Below are positions 9,607-17,169 of a DNA stretch of 17,169 nt, piece by piece (within the stretch, counting starts at the first letter, position 1; every line of letters starts with the position of its first letter). This DNA comes from an uncultured beta proteobacterium (GTDB lineage: Bacteria > Pseudomonadota > Gammaproteobacteria > Burkholderiales > Burkholderiaceae_C), in NCBI GenBank assembly GCA_903870955.1, contig CAIQEX010000290.1, forward strand, positions 1 through 17,169, read 5' to 3'. A program made the position numbers and the translations under genes. The notes under the pieces were generated by a model. That model saw nothing but the letters and a program-made list of their open reading frames with translations. It was not told where the DNA came from and did no database searches.

Positions 9607-9620
9607 TTCGAATTCGATAA
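9607..9620. promoter_or_regulatory. Palindromic operator candidate for GlpR (glpS side)
   Basis: TCGAATTCGA at 9608-9617 is a perfect 10-base palindrome within a longer imperfect one, in the divergent glpS-glpR control region. A related inverted TTCGATAG is found on the minus strand at 9592-9599. The known E. coli GlpR operator also carries TTCG ... CGAA half-sites. A weak glpS promoter may overlap this site on the minus strand (a TTTAAT -10-like box at 9584-9589, with a poor -35). Assignment to GlpR is inferred from adjacency. Confidence 0.45.
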
Positions 9621-9626
9621 TTATTG

Positions 9627-9642
9627 TTCGTTTGTTTTCGTT
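9627..9642. promoter_or_regulatory. TTCGTT direct repeats, DeoR-type operator candidate
   Basis: Two copies of TTCGTT start at 9627 and 9637, exactly one helical turn apart, in an AT-rich stretch. TTTCGTTT-type repeats are known in operators of DeoR-family regulators such as AgaR. Being next to glpR, this pair is a good candidate for GlpR binding. No footprint can be inferred from the sequence alone. Confidence 0.45.
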
Positions 9643-9678
9643 TTTACTCAGTATTTACCCTGTGATCATTCCTTTTGA

Positions 9679-9700
9679 TTCGTTTTACAGTCGCTTCGTT
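9679..9700. promoter_or_regulatory. Second TTCGTT pair upstream of glpR
   Basis: TTCGTT occurs again at 9679-9684 and 9695-9700, 16 bases apart, and a CGTTT follows at 9703-9707. This pair lies just upstream of the glpR start at 9727 and could serve autoregulation of glpR-glpK. No convincing -35/-10 pair for glpR was found. Confidence 0.35.
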
Positions 9701-9726
9701 CCCGTTTCTGCAGGCCAAAATACGCC

Positions 9727-10494
9727 ATGAGCCCCAATCCCAGACAACTGACCCTGCTCTCCGTCGTGCAAGCCCAAGGCTCCGTCACGGTGGAACAGCT
9801 TGCCGAAACATTGGGCGTCACCCTTCAGACAGTGCGGCGCGATGTACAGCGACTGGCCGACGAAGGCTTGCTGGCGCGTTTTCACGGAGGGGTGCGGGTA
9901 CCCAGTTCCACCACGGAGAACATTGCGCATCAGCAGCGCGAGAATCTGAATGCCGACGGCAAATCACGCATTGCGCTCAGCGTGGCGGCGGCGGTGCCCA
10001 ATGGCTGTTCGCTGATCCTGAACATCGGCACCACAACCGAGGCCATTGCCCGTGCCCTGTTGCGCCATACCGGACTGCGCGTGATCACCAACAACCTGAA
10101 CGTGGCCAGTATCCTGAGTACCAACCCGGCCTCCGAGGTAATCGTGGTGGGCGGTGTAGTGCGCGGGCGCGACCAGGGCATCGTGGGTGAAGCGGCGGTG
10201 GACTTTATCCGCCAATTCAAGGTCGACATCGCGCTGATCGGCATCTCCGGTATTGAAACCGATGGCAGCCTGCGCGACTTCGATTACCGCGAGGTCAAGG
10301 TTTCGCAAACCATCATCTCGCATGCGCGCGAAGTTTGGCTGGCTGCCGACAGCAGTAAATTCAAACGCCCGGCCATGGTGGAGGTGGCCACGCTCTCGCA
10401 GATCGACCGCCTATTCACCGATGCACCGCCACCCGAACCCTTCCCCGCCCTGCTGACCGAGGCACAGGTACGCTTGACAGTGGCTGCGCCTTAA
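9727..10494 (+). CDS. glpR: Glycerol-3-phosphate regulon repressor, DeoR family
   Basis: A 255-residue regulator, close to the 252 residues of E. coli GlpR. An N-terminal winged helix-turn-helix of DeoR type is clear (about residues 5-58: [20 protein letters not shown], then the wing [13 protein letters not shown]). The C-terminal DeoRC sensor domain contains the phosphosugar-binding pattern [10 protein letters not shown] (about 98-107), VITNNLNVA, and [10 protein letters not shown](IVG). In this family binding of glycerol-3-phosphate releases DNA. The ATG at 9727 gives the family N-terminus, although the ribosome binding site is poor. It is divergent from glpS across a 161-base control region and is followed after 53 bases by glpK, so it is well placed to control both arms. 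Confidence 0.92.
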   Translation: MSPNPRQLTLLSVVQAQGSVTVEQLAETLGVTLQTVRRDVQRLADEGLLARFHGGVRVPSSTTENIAHQQRENLNADGKSRIALSVAAAVPNGCSLILNIGTTTEAIARALLRHTGLRVITNNLNVASILSTNPASEVIVVGGVVRGRDQGIVGEAAVDFIRQFKVDIALIGISGIETDGSLRDFDYREVKVSQTIISHAREVWLAADSSKFKRPAMVEVATLSQIDRLFTDAPPPEPFPALLTEAQVRLTVAAP

Positions 10495-10547
10495 GGCCTA
10501 TTTACGGGCTCCGCTATTCCTTTCATTCCATTGATAAGCAAGCAACC

Positions 10548-12038
10548 ATGACCTACCTGCTCGCCCTGGACCAGGGCACCTCCAGTTGCCGCAGCATCGT
10601 CTTCTCCCCCAATGGCCAGACCGTGGCCATGGCGCAAAAGGAATTGCCGCAAATCTATCCCCAGCCGGGCTGGGTGGAACACGACGCGCTGGAAATCTGG
10701 CGACTGCAACTGGCCACGGCGCGCGAGGCATTGGCACAAGCCGGCATCTCCGCGCAGCAGGTCACCGCACTGGGCATTACCAACCAACGCGAAACCACCT
10801 TGGTGTGGAACCGCAAGACCGGTCAACCCGTTCACCACGCCATCGTCTGGCAGGACCGGCGTGCCGAACCCACCTGCGCCGAGTTGCGCGCACGCGGTCT
10901 GTCCGACACCATCCGGGCCAAAACGGGACTGCTGGTGGACGCCTATTTCTCCGGCACCAAGCTGAAATGGATTCTGGACCACGTGCCCGGCGCGCGTGCG
11001 CTGGCTGCCAACGGTGAACTGGCCTTTGGCACCATGGACAGCTGGTTGATCTGGCAGCTCACCGAAGGCCGAGTGCACGCCACCGATGTCAGCAATGCCT
11101 CGCGCACCATGCTGTTCAATGTGCGCACCAATCAGTGGGACGACGAGTTGTTGGCCGCCCTGGACATTCCCGCCAACCTGATGCCAGTAGTTCAACCCAG
11201 TGCCTCGCACTTCGGCGAAGTCAGCTCCACCCTGCTCGGCCACGCAATCCCGATTGGCGGCGTCGCCGGTGACCAGCAAAGCGCCCTCTTCGGCCAAGCC
11301 TGCTTTAGCGCCGGCATGGCCAAGAATACCTATGGCACGGGTTGCTTCATGCTGATGCACACCGGCAGAAACTTCCAGACCTCTGCCAACGGCCTGATCA
11401 CTACTAGCGCTGCGCAAGTTACAACCCAACCCGAGTTCGCCCTGGAGGGCAGCGTATTCGTCGGTGGCGCGGTAGTGCAGTGGTTGCGCGACGGCTTGCA
11501 GGCGATACAGAGCAGCGCGCAGGTGCAAGCCCTGGCCGAGAGCGTGCCAGACTCCGGCGGCGTCATGGTGGTGCCGGCTTTTACCGGACTGGGTGCGCCC
11601 TACTGGAAGCCGGAAGCACGTGGCTCGATAACCGGACTAACGCGTGGCAGCACGCTGGCACATATCGCCCGTGCCTCGCTGGAAAGCATTGCCTACCAAA
11701 GCGCCGCCTTGTTGCTGGCCATGGGGCGCGACGCTGTCAGCGCGGGCAGTGCCGAGGTGTCCGAACTGCGCGTAGATGGCGGTGCCTGCGTCAACGATTT
11801 GCTGATGCAGTTCCAGGCCGATCTGTTGGGCATTCCCGTGGTGCGCCCTTTGGTAACCGAGACCACCGCATTAGGTGCCGCTTATCTGACGGGCTTAAGT
11901 ACCGGCGTCTACAAAAGTACCGCCGAATTGAGTGAACTATGGCGTGCCGAGCGCCGCTTCATTCCGACCATGGCGCGCAGCCGCGCACAGGAGCTCATGG
12001 CGACATGGGAGCACGCGGTCGCGCAAACCGTGCTCTGA
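10548..12038 (+). CDS. glpK: Glycerol kinase
   Basis: A 496-residue FGGY-family kinase (E. coli 502) that phosphorylates imported glycerol to sn-glycerol-3-phosphate, trapping it and making the GlpR inducer. Family features: ATP-binding DQGTSS (8-13), [31 protein letters not shown], catalytic Asp242 in [22 protein letters not shown], and [12 protein letters not shown]. The segment just before the catalytic Asp (about residues 224-241) lacks the GGxxGTR loop that binds fructose-1,6-bisphosphate in E. coli GlpK. The IIA-Glc contact segment near the C-terminus is also unlike E. coli, so these allosteric controls may be missing. The ATG at 10548 has only a weak AAGCAAG ribosome binding site. It probably shares a transcript with glpR. 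Confidence 0.96.
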   Translation: MTYLLALDQGTSSCRSIVFSPNGQTVAMAQKELPQIYPQPGWVEHDALEIWRLQLATAREALAQAGISAQQVTALGITNQRETTLVWNRKTGQPVHHAIVWQDRRAEPTCAELRARGLSDTIRAKTGLLVDAYFSGTKLKWILDHVPGARALAANGELAFGTMDSWLIWQLTEGRVHATDVSNASRTMLFNVRTNQWDDELLAALDIPANLMPVVQPSASHFGEVSSTLLGHAIPIGGVAGDQQSALFGQACFSAGMAKNTYGTGCFMLMHTGRNFQTSANGLITTSAAQVTTQPEFALEGSVFVGGAVVQWLRDGLQAIQSSAQVQALAESVPDSGGVMVVPAFTGLGAPYWKPEARGSITGLTRGSTLAHIARASLESIAYQSAALLLAMGRDAVSAGSAEVSELRVDGGACVNDLLMQFQADLLGIPVVRPLVTETTALGAAYLTGLSTGVYKSTAELSELWRAERRFIPTMARSRAQELMATWEHAVAQTVL

Positions 12039-12053
12039 CCTACACTGACAAAC

Positions 12054-12869
12054 ATGACACAAAACATTGCATTTATCGGCGGCGGCAACATGGCCAGCGC
12101 CATCATTGGCGGACTTTTGAAGCAGGGCATGACAGCAGACCAGATCCTGGTGGTGGAACCCTTTGACGAAGCCCGCTCCAAGTTGAAGGACCTGTTCGGC
12201 ATTGCTGCGCTGAGCGCCCCCGACGCCAGTCTGGCCCGTGCCGGGTTGGTGGTCTGGGCGGTGAAGCCACAGACCTTCAAGGACGCCGCGCTTCAAACCA
12301 AAGCCCACACCGCAGACGCCTTGCATCTGAGCGTCGCCGCAGGCATCCGCAGTGACAGCATTGCCGCATGGCTGGGCAGCGAGCGAATCATTCGCTGCAT
12401 GCCCAATACCCCGGCGCTGATTGGCAAGGGCATCACCGCCCTGGTGGCGCGCGACAGTGTGACCGCGGCCGACCGCCAATGGGCTGGCGAAGTCATCGCC
12501 ACGACCGGCCAATTTCTGTGGTTGGAACGTGAAGAGCAACTCGACGCCGTCACGGCGATTTCCGGCTCGGGCCCGGCCTACATGTTTTACTTCATGGAAG
12601 CCATGACGGCTGCCGGAGCCGAGATGGGCCTTCCCGCTGAACAGGCCTACCAACTGGCCGTGGCCACTTTTATCGGCGCCGGTGAACTGGCACGCGCCTC
12701 TACCGAAAGCCCCGAGGTCCTGCGCCAGCGCGTCACCAGCAAAGGCGGCACCACCTACGCGGCCATCACCTCCATGGACGACAGCGGCATCAAGTCAAGC
12801 TTTGCCAAAGCCCTGCATGCGGCGCGCGACCGCGCCAAGGAAATGGGCGACGAGTTCGGCAAAGCCTGA
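12054..12869 (+). CDS. proC: Pyrroline-5-carboxylate reductase
   Basis: A 271-residue enzyme reducing 1-pyrroline-5-carboxylate to proline with NAD(P)H, the last step of proline synthesis in the cytosol. It shows the N-terminal dinucleotide motif IGGGNMASAIIGG (8-20), MPNTPALIGKG (116-126), the substrate-site segment VTAISGSGPAYMFYF (166-180), and the C-terminal SKGGTTYAAI (229-238), which corresponds to the family's PGGTT signature. Length is normal. The ATG at 12054 lies 15 bases after the glpK stop, with no clear ribosome binding site and no terminator between them, so it may be read through from glpK. Its stop codon overlaps the next gene's start by one base. Confidence 0.95.
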   Translation: MTQNIAFIGGGNMASAIIGGLLKQGMTADQILVVEPFDEARSKLKDLFGIAALSAPDASLARAGLVVWAVKPQTFKDAALQTKAHTADALHLSVAAGIRSDSIAAWLGSERIIRCMPNTPALIGKGITALVARDSVTAADRQWAGEVIATTGQFLWLEREEQLDAVTAISGSGPAYMFYFMEAMTAAGAEMGLPAEQAYQLAVATFIGAGELARASTESPEVLRQRVTSKGGTTYAAITSMDDSGIKSSFAKALHAARDRAKEMGDEFGKA

Positions 12870-13132
12870 TGGCTATCGACATCCCCAAGGAACAGCGCCA
12901 GCGCGCCGTCCTGTCCATTGAGCGCTACTTCCGCGAGCACATGGACGAGCCCATTGGCAACGTCGCGGCAGGCGGCTTGCTGGGGTTCTTCCTGGAAGAG
13001 ATCGGCCCTCTGGTCTACAACCGCGCGGTGGCCGATGTGCAGGAGCGTCTGCAGGCCCGGGTGATGGAGGTGGATGTGGAAATCCACGAGGTCGAGTTCA
13101 GCTACTGGACCAAGAAAGACCGCAAGCGCTAG
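12869..13132 (+). CDS. DUF2164 family protein, function unknown
   Basis: An 87-residue protein resembling the DUF2164 family. It is charged and mainly helical, with IPKEQRQRAVLSIERYFREHMDE at the start, a hydrophobic GGLLGFFLEEIGPLVYNRAV stretch (about residues 35-54), and an acidic then basic tail ending KKDRKR. There is no signal peptide or convincing membrane span. The ATG shares one base with the proC stop (TGATG), so the two genes are translationally coupled. It ends 25 bases before the convergent LysR gene, and the gap holds no obvious terminator. Its biochemical role is unknown. Confidence 0.78.
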   Translation: MAIDIPKEQRQRAVLSIERYFREHMDEPIGNVAAGGLLGFFLEEIGPLVYNRAVADVQERLQARVMEVDVEIHEVEFSYWTKKDRKR

Positions 13133-13157
13133 GGCATGGCGTTTGATCCCTCCGAAA

Positions 13158-14165
13158 TTACCGGGAAGGTGCCTGCCAAAAGCCCGGCAGACCGTAGCGC
13201 TCTTTCAGAAAGTCTATCCATAACCTGACCCGCAGCGGCAAATGCTTGCGCTGCGGAAATACGGCATAAATGCCGTTGGGCGGCGCGGCAAACGCGTCCA
13301 GCACCGACACCAACTGGCCGTTGGCAATCTCCGCCTCAACCTCCCAGGTGCTGCGCCAGGCGATGCCATAACCAGCAAGGCACCAATCGTGAAGCACCTG
13401 GCCGTCCGAGCAATCCAGTGGACCGGCTGGCTTGAGGTAAATCACCTGGCCGGTTCTATCGCCAGCGCCCTCCGTATCGACCGTCTCGTGTAAGTCGTTG
13501 GCAGTCTGGTTTTCTGAAGTTGGTGGAACTTCTCTGCTCTGCACCGGGATTCGGAAAGCCCAACCCCGCGTCTGCGAGGCGTCACTGGATAGCGTCAGGC
13601 AATGGAATCGTGACAACTCGGCCGGAGTCTGCGGCATGCCATGGCGTGCCAAGTAGGCTGGTGTTGCCACACACAGGCGCCGGTTGTCGGCCATGCGCAC
13701 GCTGACCAGTGAAGAGTCCGGCATGTCACCCACACGCACCGCACAGTCATAGCCTTCCCCGGCAATGTCCACCACACGGTCGCTCAGGTTCAGCGAGATC
13801 GTCACCTCGGGATGCAACTCGTAAAACTTCGGGATCAGCGGTGCCACATGGCGCCTGCCGAAACCGGCCGGGGCGGTGATACGCAAATGCCCGCTGGCCT
13901 TGACGCCGCCGGCGCTGACGCTGGCCTCGGCGTTGGCCAGGTCCGAGAGCAAGCGCTGGCAGTCTTCCAGAAAGGCGCTACCCTCATGCGTCAGCGTGAT
14001 GCGCCGGGTGGTGCGCAGCAAGAGCTTGACGCCCAGTCGCTCCTCCAGGCTGTCCAGCCGCCGCCCGATGATGGCCGGCGCCACACCCTCGGCGTTGGCT
14101 GCGGCCGTCAGGCTGCCGCGCGCCGCCACGGAGACAAAGGATTCGAGTTGCTTGAGCTTGCTCAT
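13158..14165 (-). CDS. LysR-family transcriptional regulator with an insert
   Basis: A 335-residue regulator. The N-terminal helix-turn-helix is typical (LKQLESFVSVAARGSLTAAA, residues 4-23, then IIGRRLDSLEERLGVKLLLRTTRR to 55). The effector domain begins around residue 91 with SGHLRITAPAGFGR and includes GYDCAVRVGDMPDSSLV and VLHDWCLAGYGIAW. It is about 35 residues longer than usual for this CrgA-like group. The excess lies at about residues 207-239, a polar acidic stretch between WAFRIPVQ and VIYLKPAGPL. It follows the CoA-transferase gene by 19 bases on the same strand, so it is probably co-transcribed with it. Target genes and ligand are not evident; the CoA-transferase and glcB are candidates. 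Confidence 0.9.
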   Translation of the reverse strand: MSKLKQLESFVSVAARGSLTAAANAEGVAPAIIGRRLDSLEERLGVKLLLRTTRRITLTHEGSAFLEDCQRLLSDLANAEASVSAGGVKASGHLRITAPAGFGRRHVAPLIPKFYELHPEVTISLNLSDRVVDIAGEGYDCAVRVGDMPDSSLVSVRMADNRRLCVATPAYLARHGMPQTPAELSRFHCLTLSSDASQTRGWAFRIPVQSREVPPTSENQTANDLHETVDTEGAGDRTGQVIYLKPAGPLDCSDGQVLHDWCLAGYGIAWRSTWEVEAEIANGQLVSVLDAFAAPPNGIYAVFPQRKHLPLRVRLWIDFLKERYGLPGFWQAPSR

Positions 14166-14184
14166 GGTCTTACCGCCAGCCCGG

Positions 14185-15384
14185 CTAGGCCAACAGCACG
14201 CCGTCGCGCCGCAGAGCGGCCACTTCGTCAGTGGAATAGCCCAGGCTCAAGAGCAACTCGGTGCCATGTTCGTCCAGCTTCGGCGGGTCCAGCCGCAACC
14301 CGAGGCGCTCGCCATCCAATTTAAGCGGCAACAGCGGTACCCGCGTCTCGCGGCCATCCGGCAACGTCATCGGCGCCAGACCCCCCGTGGCATTCAGGTG
14401 CGGGTCTTCAAAGAGATGCTGCGGGTCGGTGATGGGCGCAAACGGCAAGCCGTTGGCCTCAAACAAGGCGGCCAGTTCACTCGCCGGCGTATGGGCCAGA
14501 CGCTCGCGCAGCAGCGGAATCAGCCAGTGGCGCGCCAGCACGCGCAGGTTGTTGCTCGACAGGCGCGCGTCCGCCTGCAGATCGGCAAAGCCAAAGGCCT
14601 GGCAGAAGATCCCCCATTGCGTATCGCTGACAACCGCCAGAAATATCTGCTCTTGGTCCTTCACGCTGAAAACGTCGTAAATGCCCCAGGGCGAAATTTT
14701 CTGCGGCATCGGGTCGGCTGCCTTGCCGGTGATGGCGAACTGCATCATGTGCTGTGCCACCAGAAACACATTGTTTTCGTACAGTGCCGACTCCACCTCC
14801 TGGCCCAGCCCCGTCTGCTGGCGTTGCATCAGCGCGGCCATCGCGCCGATCGCTCCAAACATGCCGCCCATGATGTCGTTAACGCTGGAGCCGGCCCGCA
14901 GCGGATCCCCCGGACGCCCGGTCATATAGGCCAGGCCACCCATCATCTGCACCACCTCGTCCAGCGCCGTGCGGTGGTCATAGGGGCCGGGCAGAAAACC
15001 TTTGTGGCTGACATAGATCAGGCGCGGATCCCCCTTGGAGAGGGTGGCGTAGTCCAGCCCCAGCTTCTGCATGGTGCTGGTCTTGAAGTTTTCACTGACG
15101 ATGTCGGCCGTGGCGATCAGCTTGAGGACCACCGCACGCCCCTGGGCGCTTTGCAGGTCAATCGCCAAACTTTTCTTGTTGCGGTTGAACAGCGGATAAA
15201 ACCCGGCCCCACTGCCCAGCAACTTGCGTGTGCTGTCGCCGCCCAGTGGCTCGACCTTGATCACCTCCGCGCCCAGGTCCCCCAGCACCATGCCGCAGGT
15301 GGGGCCCATCACCATGTGGGTGAATTCGACGACGCGAATGCCCGCCAAAGGCAGCGGTCGGGTGGAGTTCATACTTTGGGTCAT
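14185..15384 (-). CDS. CaiB/BaiF-family (class III) CoA-transferase
   Basis: A 399-residue enzyme of the formyl-CoA transferase/CaiB/BaiF family, which moves CoA between carboxylic acids through an aspartyl intermediate. Typical features are PLAGIRVVEFTHMVMGPTCG (12-31), LGAEVIKVEPLGGD (37-50), FNRNKKSLAIDL (66-77), YVSHKGFLPGPYDHR, and a likely catalytic Asp142 in ALDEVVQMMGG. The C-terminus has GLPFAPI and a LGYSTDEVAALRRDGVL tail. The ATG at 15384 (MTQSMNST) is chosen because GCAGG lies 8 bases upstream. A GTG eight codons earlier is possible. The substrate cannot be told from sequence. Its divergent neighbour glcB points loosely to C2-C4 acid metabolism. Confidence 0.9.
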   Translation of the reverse strand: MTQSMNSTRPLPLAGIRVVEFTHMVMGPTCGMVLGDLGAEVIKVEPLGGDSTRKLLGSGAGFYPLFNRNKKSLAIDLQSAQGRAVVLKLIATADIVSENFKTSTMQKLGLDYATLSKGDPRLIYVSHKGFLPGPYDHRTALDEVVQMMGGLAYMTGRPGDPLRAGSSVNDIMGGMFGAIGAMAALMQRQQTGLGQEVESALYENNVFLVAQHMMQFAITGKAADPMPQKISPWGIYDVFSVKDQEQIFLAVVSDTQWGIFCQAFGFADLQADARLSSNNLRVLARHWLIPLLRERLAHTPASELAALFEANGLPFAPITDPQHLFEDPHLNATGGLAPMTLPDGRETRVPLLPLKLDGERLGLRLDPPKLDEHGTELLLSLGYSTDEVAALRRDGVLLA

Positions 15385-15424
15385 TTTCAATACCTGCGTT
15401 TTTGTCACGAATAGATTGATATTT

Positions 15425-15442
15425 TTCCATATAGTGAATGGA
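15425..15442. promoter_or_regulatory. Imperfect inverted repeat in the CoA-transferase/glcB gap
   Basis: The 108-base divergent gap is AT-rich. It holds TTCCATATAGTGAA (15425-15438), a partial palindrome of form TTCnnTATAnnGAA, and a shifted alternative TCCAT-N7-ATGGA (15426-15442). Either could be a regulator site. The first resembles IclR-family operators, yet the local regulator is LysR type, so the binding protein is unclear. No strong promoter pair was found for either gene. Confidence 0.3.
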
Positions 15443-15492
15443 TAAGGTTCGAATACAGTAGCGTAATCGGTTCAATCTCTATAGGGCTTTCC

Positions 15493-17169
15493 ATGTCATC
15501 AGCTTCCAGCACCCCCCGCACCCACGTTCACGGCCTGCAAGTGGCTACGGTTTTGCACCAGTTTATTGAAGAAAAGGTGCTGCCGGGCACTGGCGTCGAT
15601 GCAGCCACATTCTGGAAGGGTTTCGACGCCCTGGTGACGGATCTGGCGCCCAAGAACATCGCCCTGTTGGCCGAGCGTGATCGCCTGCAGACCGAACTCG
15701 ACGCATGGCACAAGGCCAACCCCGGCCCCATCACCACAGGTGATCCTTCCAAGCCCTCCGATATGACGGCCTACAAGGCGTTTCTGGAAAAGATCGGCTA
15801 CCTGGTGGAACAACCCAAGAAGGTCAAGATCACCACCGCCAATGTGGACAACGAGTTGTCCAAGCAGGCCGGACCGCAGCTGGTGGTGCCCATCACCAAC
15901 GCCCGCTACGCCCTGAACGCCGCCAATGCCCGTTGGGGCAGCCTGTATGACGCGCTGTATGGCACGGACGTGCTGTCCGAGGACAAGGGTTGCGAGAAAA
16001 TCAGTAAGAAAGGCGGCTACAACCCCAAGCGCGGCAAAAAGGTTATCGAATACGCACGCCATGTGCTGGACCGCACAGCGCCCCTGAAGAAGGGCTCGCA
16101 CCTGGGTTCCACCGGCTACCGCATCAACAAGGACGGCGAACTGGTCGTGTCCCTGCTGGAGGGCGGCACTTCCAAACTGAAGGACGCGGCGCAACTGGTG
16201 GGCTACCAGGGCGACGCCAAGAACCCGACCTCCGTGCTGCTGGCCCACAACGGCTTGCACCTGGACCTCATCATCAACCGCGACACCGTCATCGGCAAGA
16301 GCGATGCGGCGGGCGTCTGCGACCTGGTGCTGGAAGCCGCACTCTCGACGATTCTGGATCTGGAAGACTCGGTGGCTGTGGTCGATGCGGACGACAAAGT
16401 GCAGGCCTATGGCAACTGGCTGGGCATTCTCCAAGGCACGCTGACCGAAGAGATGAGCAAGGGTGGCAAGACCTTTACCCGTGGCCTGAACCCGGACCGC
16501 GTGTACACGGCGGCTAATGGAAAGAAGAAGGTCACGCTGCACGGCCGCTCGCTGATGTTTGTGCGCAATGTGGGCCATTTGATGACCAACCCGGCCATCC
16601 TCTACACCGCCGCTGACGGCAGCACCCGCGAAATCCCCGAGGGCATTCTCGACGCCATGGTGACCACCACCATCTCCATGCACGACTTGCAACGCACCGC
16701 CAAAGATGCCGCAGCCGGCAAGGTGCGCAACTCGCGCAAGGGCTCGGTCTACATCGTCAAGCCCAAGATGCACGGCCCCGCAGAAGTGGCGTTTGCCGAT
16801 GAATTGTTTGGCCGCGTCGAAAAGGTTCTGGGCCTGCCCGCCAGCACCGTCAAGCTCGGCATCATGGACGAAGAGCGCCGCACCTCGGTGAACCTGAAGG
16901 CCTGCATCGCCGCCGCCCAAAGCCGTGTAGCGTTCATCAACACCGGCTTCCTGGACCGCACCGGCGACGAAATGCACACCGCCATGCAAGCCGGCCCGAT
17001 GATCCGCAAGGGCGACATGAAAACCAGCGCCTGGATCAGTTCTTACGAGCGCAACAACGTGCTGGTAGGCCTGTCCTGCGGACTGCGCGGCAAGGCACAA
17101 ATCGGCAAGGGCATGTGGGCCATGCCCGACCTGATGAAGGCCATGCTGGAGCAAAAAATTGCCCACCCC
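15493..17169 (+). CDS. glcB: Malate synthase G, C-terminus beyond window
   Basis: The first 559 residues of an approximately 725-residue enzyme that condenses glyoxylate with acetyl-CoA to malate in glyoxylate/glycolate metabolism. Recognisable segments include the N-terminal [28 protein letters not shown]-like [27 protein letters not shown] [20 protein letters not shown], and the [13 protein letters not shown] stretch. [13 protein letters not shown] carries the likely catalytic Arg358, MDEERRTS has Glu460, and GFLDRTGDE has Asp488, the two probable magnesium ligands. [12 protein letters not shown] and [11 protein letters not shown] also fit. The catalytic aspartate near the C-terminus lies beyond the window. 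The ATG at 15493 gives [11 protein letters not shown]. Its ribosome binding site is weak. Confidence 0.95.
   Translation, partial: MSSASSTPRTHVHGLQVATVLHQFIEEKVLPGTGVDAATFWKGFDALVTDLAPKNIALLAERDRLQTELDAWHKANPGPITTGDPSKPSDMTAYKAFLEKIGYLVEQPKKVKITTANVDNELSKQAGPQLVVPITNARYALNAANARWGSLYDALYGTDVLSEDKGCEKISKKGGYNPKRGKKVIEYARHVLDRTAPLKKGSHLGSTGYRINKDGELVVSLLEGGTSKLKDAAQLVGYQGDAKNPTSVLLAHNGLHLDLIINRDTVIGKSDAAGVCDLVLEAALSTILDLEDSVAVVDADDKVQAYGNWLGILQGTLTEEMSKGGKTFTRGLNPDRVYTAANGKKKVTLHGRSLMFVRNVGHLMTNPAILYTAADGSTREIPEGILDAMVTTTISMHDLQRTAKDAAAGKVRNSRKGSVYIVKPKMHGPAEVAFADELFGRVEKVLGLPASTVKLGIMDEERRTSVNLKACIAAAQSRVAFINTGFLDRTGDEMHTAMQAGPMIRKGDMKTSAWISSYERNNVLVGLSCGLRGKAQIGKGMWAMPDLMKAMLEQKIAHP

Noticed and set aside
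9661..9676. TGTGATCATT as a CRP site upstream of glpR
   Set aside because: Only one half-site (TGTGA) is present, and the expected TCACA at the right distance is missing.
10491..11528. Open frame of 345 codons opposite glpK
   Set aside because: It is a complement-strand shadow of glycerol kinase with low-complexity Gly/Gln/Ala composition.
13876..15414. Open frame of 512 codons on the plus strand across the CoA-transferase and LysR genes
   Set aside because: It crosses two well-recognised genes on the other strand, is rich in Arg, Gln and His, and has no ribosome binding site or known domain.
15499..17166. Open frame of 555 codons on the minus strand opposite glcB
   Set aside because: The translation is rich in His, Gln, Val and Gly with no family resemblance, as expected for the complement of a GC-rich gene. 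The plus strand encodes unmistakable malate synthase G.

Overview
The window looks like a betaproteobacterial chromosome, most likely Burkholderiales/Comamonadaceae (Rhodoferax- or Polaromonas-like). This is inferred from the high-GC codon use, the style of the ribosomal proteins and the glp gene arrangement; no database search was possible. There are no tRNA or rRNA genes, insertion sequences or CRISPR arrays, and no stretch over about 200 bases lacks a gene.

Region 1 (1-1800, minus strand) is the start of the spc ribosomal-protein operon: rplN (L14), rplX (L24), rplE (L5), rpsN (S14) and the first 11 codons of rpsH (S8). A strong sigma70-type promoter (1770-1798) precedes rplN. The gene upstream of rplN is glpD rather than rpsQ, so the S10 and spc clusters are separated here.

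Region 2 (1807-12038) is a complete glycerol uptake and catabolism locus. Reading leftwards from a divergent control region at 9566-9726 are the genes for a glycerol-type ABC importer: ATPases glpS and glpT, permeases glpP and glpQ, a small DUF2160 membrane protein (glpU), the periplasmic binding protein glpV, and then glpD (FAD glycerol-3-phosphate dehydrogenase). Reading rightwards are glpR (DeoR-family repressor) and glpK (glycerol kinase). Glycerol would be bound by GlpV, imported by GlpPQ-ST, phosphorylated by GlpK and oxidised to dihydroxyacetone phosphate by GlpD, with GlpR repressing from TTCG-rich operators between glpS and glpR. A hairpin plus T-run between glpV and glpD suggests that GlpD is expressed at a different level from the transporter.

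Region 3 (12054-13132, plus strand) holds proC (pyrroline-5-carboxylate reductase) and a DUF2164 gene overlapping by one base. They lie directly behind glpK with no visible terminator.

Region 4 (13158-17169) holds a LysR-type regulator and a CaiB/BaiF-family CoA-transferase on the minus strand. Divergent from them is glcB (malate synthase G), which is cut by the window end.

The most notable observation is the pair GlpS/GlpT. GlpS has lost the switch histidine (Thr189) and GlpT has lost the LSGGQ signature (ASGLA). Both losses fall in the same ATP site of the heterodimer, which gives one consensus and one degenerate site, unusual for a MalK-type importer.
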